Source: Niabella beijingensis
GTDB lineage: Bacteria > Bacteroidota > Bacteroidia > Chitinophagales > Chitinophagaceae
Length of the DNA: 64,000 nucleotides
NCBI RefSeq assembly: GCF_020034665.1
Contig: NZ_JAIQDI010000001.1
Span: 1,116,001 to 1,180,000 of the forward strand
Direction of reading: 5' to 3'
Below, in pieces: positions 62,065-64,000 of the stretch (within the stretch, counting starts at the first letter, position 1; the number at the start of each line of letters is the position of its first letter). Under the pieces are notes generated by a model, which made no database searches, had not been told where the DNA came from, and saw nothing but the letters and a program-made list of their open reading frames with translations. The position numbers and the translations under genes were made by a program.

Positions 62065-62283
62065 ATACAGCCGGGATATACCCGGCTTAAGAACTACTTT
62101 CCGAACACCGAACAGAATAAACTTACGCCTTTTCTATTCTACCTCCCGATAGTTATCGGGAGAACTATGCCCGTATACAGCCGGGATATACCCGGCTTAA
62201 GAACTACTTTCCGAACACCGAACAGAATAAACTTACGCCTTTTCTATTCTGCCTCCCGATAGTTATCGGAAGAACTATGCCCG
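62052..62283. repeat. 110-bp tandem repeat with partial tRNA-Trp copies
   Basis: Two copies (62052-62161 and 62162-62271) differ at two bases (62141/62251 and 62160/62270) and a 12-bp third start follows (62272-62283). Each unit contains, on the minus strand, the first 13 bases of tRNA-Trp (the outermost lacks the first base), an 18-bp palindrome, then a GGTAGAATAGA-like tail (one base changed in the outer copy), and a spacer with a GCCGGG hairpin at 62069-62087 and 62179-62197. Region between tuf and tRNA-Trp; no ORF. Confidence 0.85.
62144..62161. repeat. 18-bp palindrome inside a partial tRNA-Trp copy
   Basis: TCCCGATA-GT-TATCGGGA is a perfect inverted repeat lying between ACGGGCATAGTTC and GGTAGAATAGA on the minus strand, in place of the three D-loop bases AAT of the intact tRNA. 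A second copy at 62254-62271 has one mismatch. Confidence 0.85.
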
Positions 62284-62284
62284 C

Positions 62285-62325
62285 AAAAAGCTCCTCAGCT
62301 TTTCTGAATGAAAAGTAAAAGGAGC
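62285..62325 (-). terminator. Terminator after tuf
   Basis: On the minus strand GCTCCT and AGGAGC enclose an inner stem ACTTTTC/GAAAAG-type hairpin, followed by TTTTT. The T-run touches the outermost partial tRNA copy. Confidence 0.75.
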
Positions 62326-62428
62326 AATAAAATAAAGAACTTTAAAAGCAAAGTACCTGAACTTTTCAGCCCAAGTACTTTTGCAAATATAGACTGCTTC
62401 CATACTCCCCATCCGGGGACTGGAGGGC

Positions 62429-63616
62429 TTATTTGATGATTTCAGTAACCTGACCTGCACCTACTGTACGTCCACCTTCACGGATCGCGAATTTAAGACC
62501 TTTTTCCATCGCGATCGGAGTGATCAGTTTTACAGTCAGTGAAGTGTTATCACCAGGCATGATCATTTCAGTACCTTCGTTCAGGGTAACTTCACCAGTT
62601 ACGTCTGTTGTACGGAAGTAGAACTGAGGACGATACTTGTTGAAGAACGGAGTGTGACGTCCACCTTCGTCTTTGCTCAGTACGTAAACTTCAGCTTTGA
62701 ATTCAGTATGCGGAGTGATTGATCCGGGTTTGCAGATTACCATACCACGACGGATCTGGGTTTTCTCAATACCACGCAGCAACAGACCTGCATTATCACC
62801 AGCTTCACCTTCGTCCAGGATCTTGCGGAACATTTCCACACCTGTTACAGTAGAAGTCAGGGGTTTTTCCATCAGGCCTACGATTTCTACAGCCTCACCG
62901 GTTTTAACTTTACCTCTTTCGATACGACCTGTAGCTACTGTACCACGACCAGTGATAGAGAATACGTCCTCAACACTCATCAGGAACGGCAGATCAATCG
63001 GACGGGGAGGCAGGGGAATGTAGCTGTCAACAGCATCCATCAGTTCAACTACTGCGTTCACCCATTTTTCGTCACCAGCCAGAGCGCCGGTAGCAGAACC
63101 TTTGATGATCGGAGTGTTGTCACCGTCGAAACCACGTTTTGTCAGTTCATCACGAACTTCCATTTCAACCAGATCCAGCAGTTCGGGGTCATCAACCAGG
63201 TCTACTTTATTTAAGAAAACAACCATTTTAGGTACACCTACCTGTGCAGCCAAAAGGATGTGCTCTTTTGTTTGAGGCATCGGACCATCAGTTGCGGCTA
63301 CCACCAGGATGGCTCCATCCATCTGTGCAGCACCAGTGATCATATTTTTAACGTAGTCAGCGTGACCGGGGCAATCAACGTGTGCGTAGTGACGAGTTGC
63401 AGTTTCATATTCTACGTGAGCTGTATTGATTGTAATACCTCTCTCTTTTTCTTCAGGTGCACCATCAATTTCGTCATATTTTTTTGCCTGTGCTAAACCT
63501 TTTTTAGAAAGAATATCGGTAATAGCGGCAGTCAAAGTGGTCTTACCATGGTCAACGTGGCCAATGGTACCAATGTTTACGTGGGGTTTCTCCCTCTTAA
63601 AGGTCTCTTTTGACAT
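62429..63616 (-). CDS. tuf: Translation elongation factor Tu
   Basis: A 395-residue EF-Tu, the GTPase that carries aminoacyl-tRNA to the ribosome. The P-loop is GHVDHGKT at residues 18-25, followed by DCPGH and NKVDLVDD in order and the C-terminal barrel domains. Full length. It follows tRNA-Gly and tRNA-Thr genes on the same strand, the conserved tRNA-tuf order of many bacteria. Confidence 0.98.
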   Translation of the reverse strand: MSKETFKREKPHVNIGTIGHVDHGKTTLTAAITDILSKKGLAQAKKYDEIDGAPEEKERGITINTAHVEYETATRHYAHVDCPGHADYVKNMITGAAQMDGAILVVAATDGPMPQTKEHILLAAQVGVPKMVVFLNKVDLVDDPELLDLVEMEVRDELTKRGFDGDNTPIIKGSATGALAGDEKWVNAVVELMDAVDSYIPLPPRPIDLPFLMSVEDVFSITGRGTVATGRIERGKVKTGEAVEIVGLMEKPLTSTVTGVEMFRKILDEGEAGDNAGLLLRGIEKTQIRRGMVICKPGSITPHTEFKAEVYVLSKDEGGRHTPFFNKYRPQFYFRTTDVTGEVTLNEGTEMIMPGDNTSLTVKLITPIAMEKGLKFAIREGGRTVGAGQVTEIIK

Positions 63617-63661
63617 TGTTATCTTTTTTAATTGTTTTTACTAAATTTTTGTTTATACACA

Positions 63662-63681
63662 AATCCAGCCAGGGCTGGATT
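63662..63681 (-). other. Hairpin in the tRNA-Thr/tuf leader
   Basis: AATCCAGCC and GGCTGGATT form a perfect 9-bp stem with a two-base spacer (AG), about 45 bp before the tuf start. It may be a processing site separating the tRNAs from the tuf message. Confidence 0.55.
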
Positions 63682-63782
63682 GCAATGCTTTAGCTGAATC
63701 GCTGTATTGAGTGCAACTCATCTAAAATATAAAAGAAGAGTCATAAACCCCGATTTTCAATCGGAATGACTGCTTCCAGAAG

Positions 63783-63854
<72 letters not shown>

Positions 63855-63907
63855 GATCTCAGTTGATAGCTCCGGTTCTACACAAACCTCAACTACAAAC
63901 GAAACGG

Positions 63908-63980
63908 AGCGGGAGACGAGGCTCGAACTCGCCACCTATAGCTTGGAAGGCTATCGCTCTACCAAATGAGCTACTCCCGC
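63908..63980 (-). tRNA. trnG: tRNA-Gly (TCC)
   Basis: Cloverleaf on the minus strand: acceptor GCGGGAG pairs with CTCCCGC. The anticodon stem is TAGC/GCTA with the loop CTTCCAA reading Gly, and the T-arm is GCGAGTTCGAGCCTCGT. No encoded CCA. Same strand as tRNA-Thr, 53 bp upstream of it. Confidence 0.95.
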
Positions 63981-64000
63981 TTAACAAATTTGAAGTTCAA

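Overview
The window looks like a chromosomal segment of a Bacteroidota bacterium, most likely family Chitinophagaceae (that placement is inference). Supporting signs are three SusC/SusD pairs, many exported lipoproteins, promoter-like boxes of the TAnnTTTG type, a small DUF2795 protein, a DUF6515 protein, and an arginine gene cluster that opens with a GNAT acetyltransferase. I see no phage, insertion sequence or CRISPR array.

Layout. 1-2799: 3' part of a SNF2 helicase gene, followed by a small orphan exported protein. 3555-21648: a minus-strand nutrient-uptake block of three SusC/SusD pairs. The leftmost pair carries a DUF4397 lipoprotein and the rightmost is led by a DeoR-type regulator. No glycoside hydrolase, sulfatase, peptidase or sigma/anti-sigma pair is present, so the substrate cannot be read from context. 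21843-25017: thiolase and an ABC exporter. 25115-29389: four tyrosine-rich exported proteins, a DUF1801 protein, a TraB/GumN protein and a small membrane protein. 29386-32874: a very large outer-membrane beta-barrel protein. 33108-43570: housekeeping and mixed genes (acyltransferase, FrnE-type DsbA, DUF2795, LolD, PduO adenosyltransferase, MacB-type ATPase, gatC, anmK, upp, gdhA, RsmI-like methylase). 43876-47148: arginine genes (GNAT, argG, cupin, argC), met head-on by a RES/Xre toxin-antitoxin pair. 48124-60963: assorted metabolic and envelope genes (aldo/keto reductase, PBP4-type dacB, LuxE-like ligase, UbiA-like protein, e(P4) phosphatase, pdxJ, M14 peptidase, APC permease, Skp/OmpH). 61118-63980: translation cluster on the minus strand, in transcription order tRNA-Gly, tRNA-Thr, tuf, tRNA-Trp, secE, nusG.

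Two things stand out. First, between tuf and tRNA-Trp there is a 110-bp tandem repeat. Each copy contains the first part of tRNA-Trp with an 18-bp palindrome in place of three D-loop bases. Second, the upstream regions of all three SusC/SusD operons share an alignable element on the minus strand, TGCA-N16-TGC followed 22 or 23 bp later by TAnnTTTA. This suggests one promoter class and probably one regulator, for which the local DeoR protein is the obvious candidate. Also notable are a nusG not followed by rplK and an arginine cluster that stops after argC.
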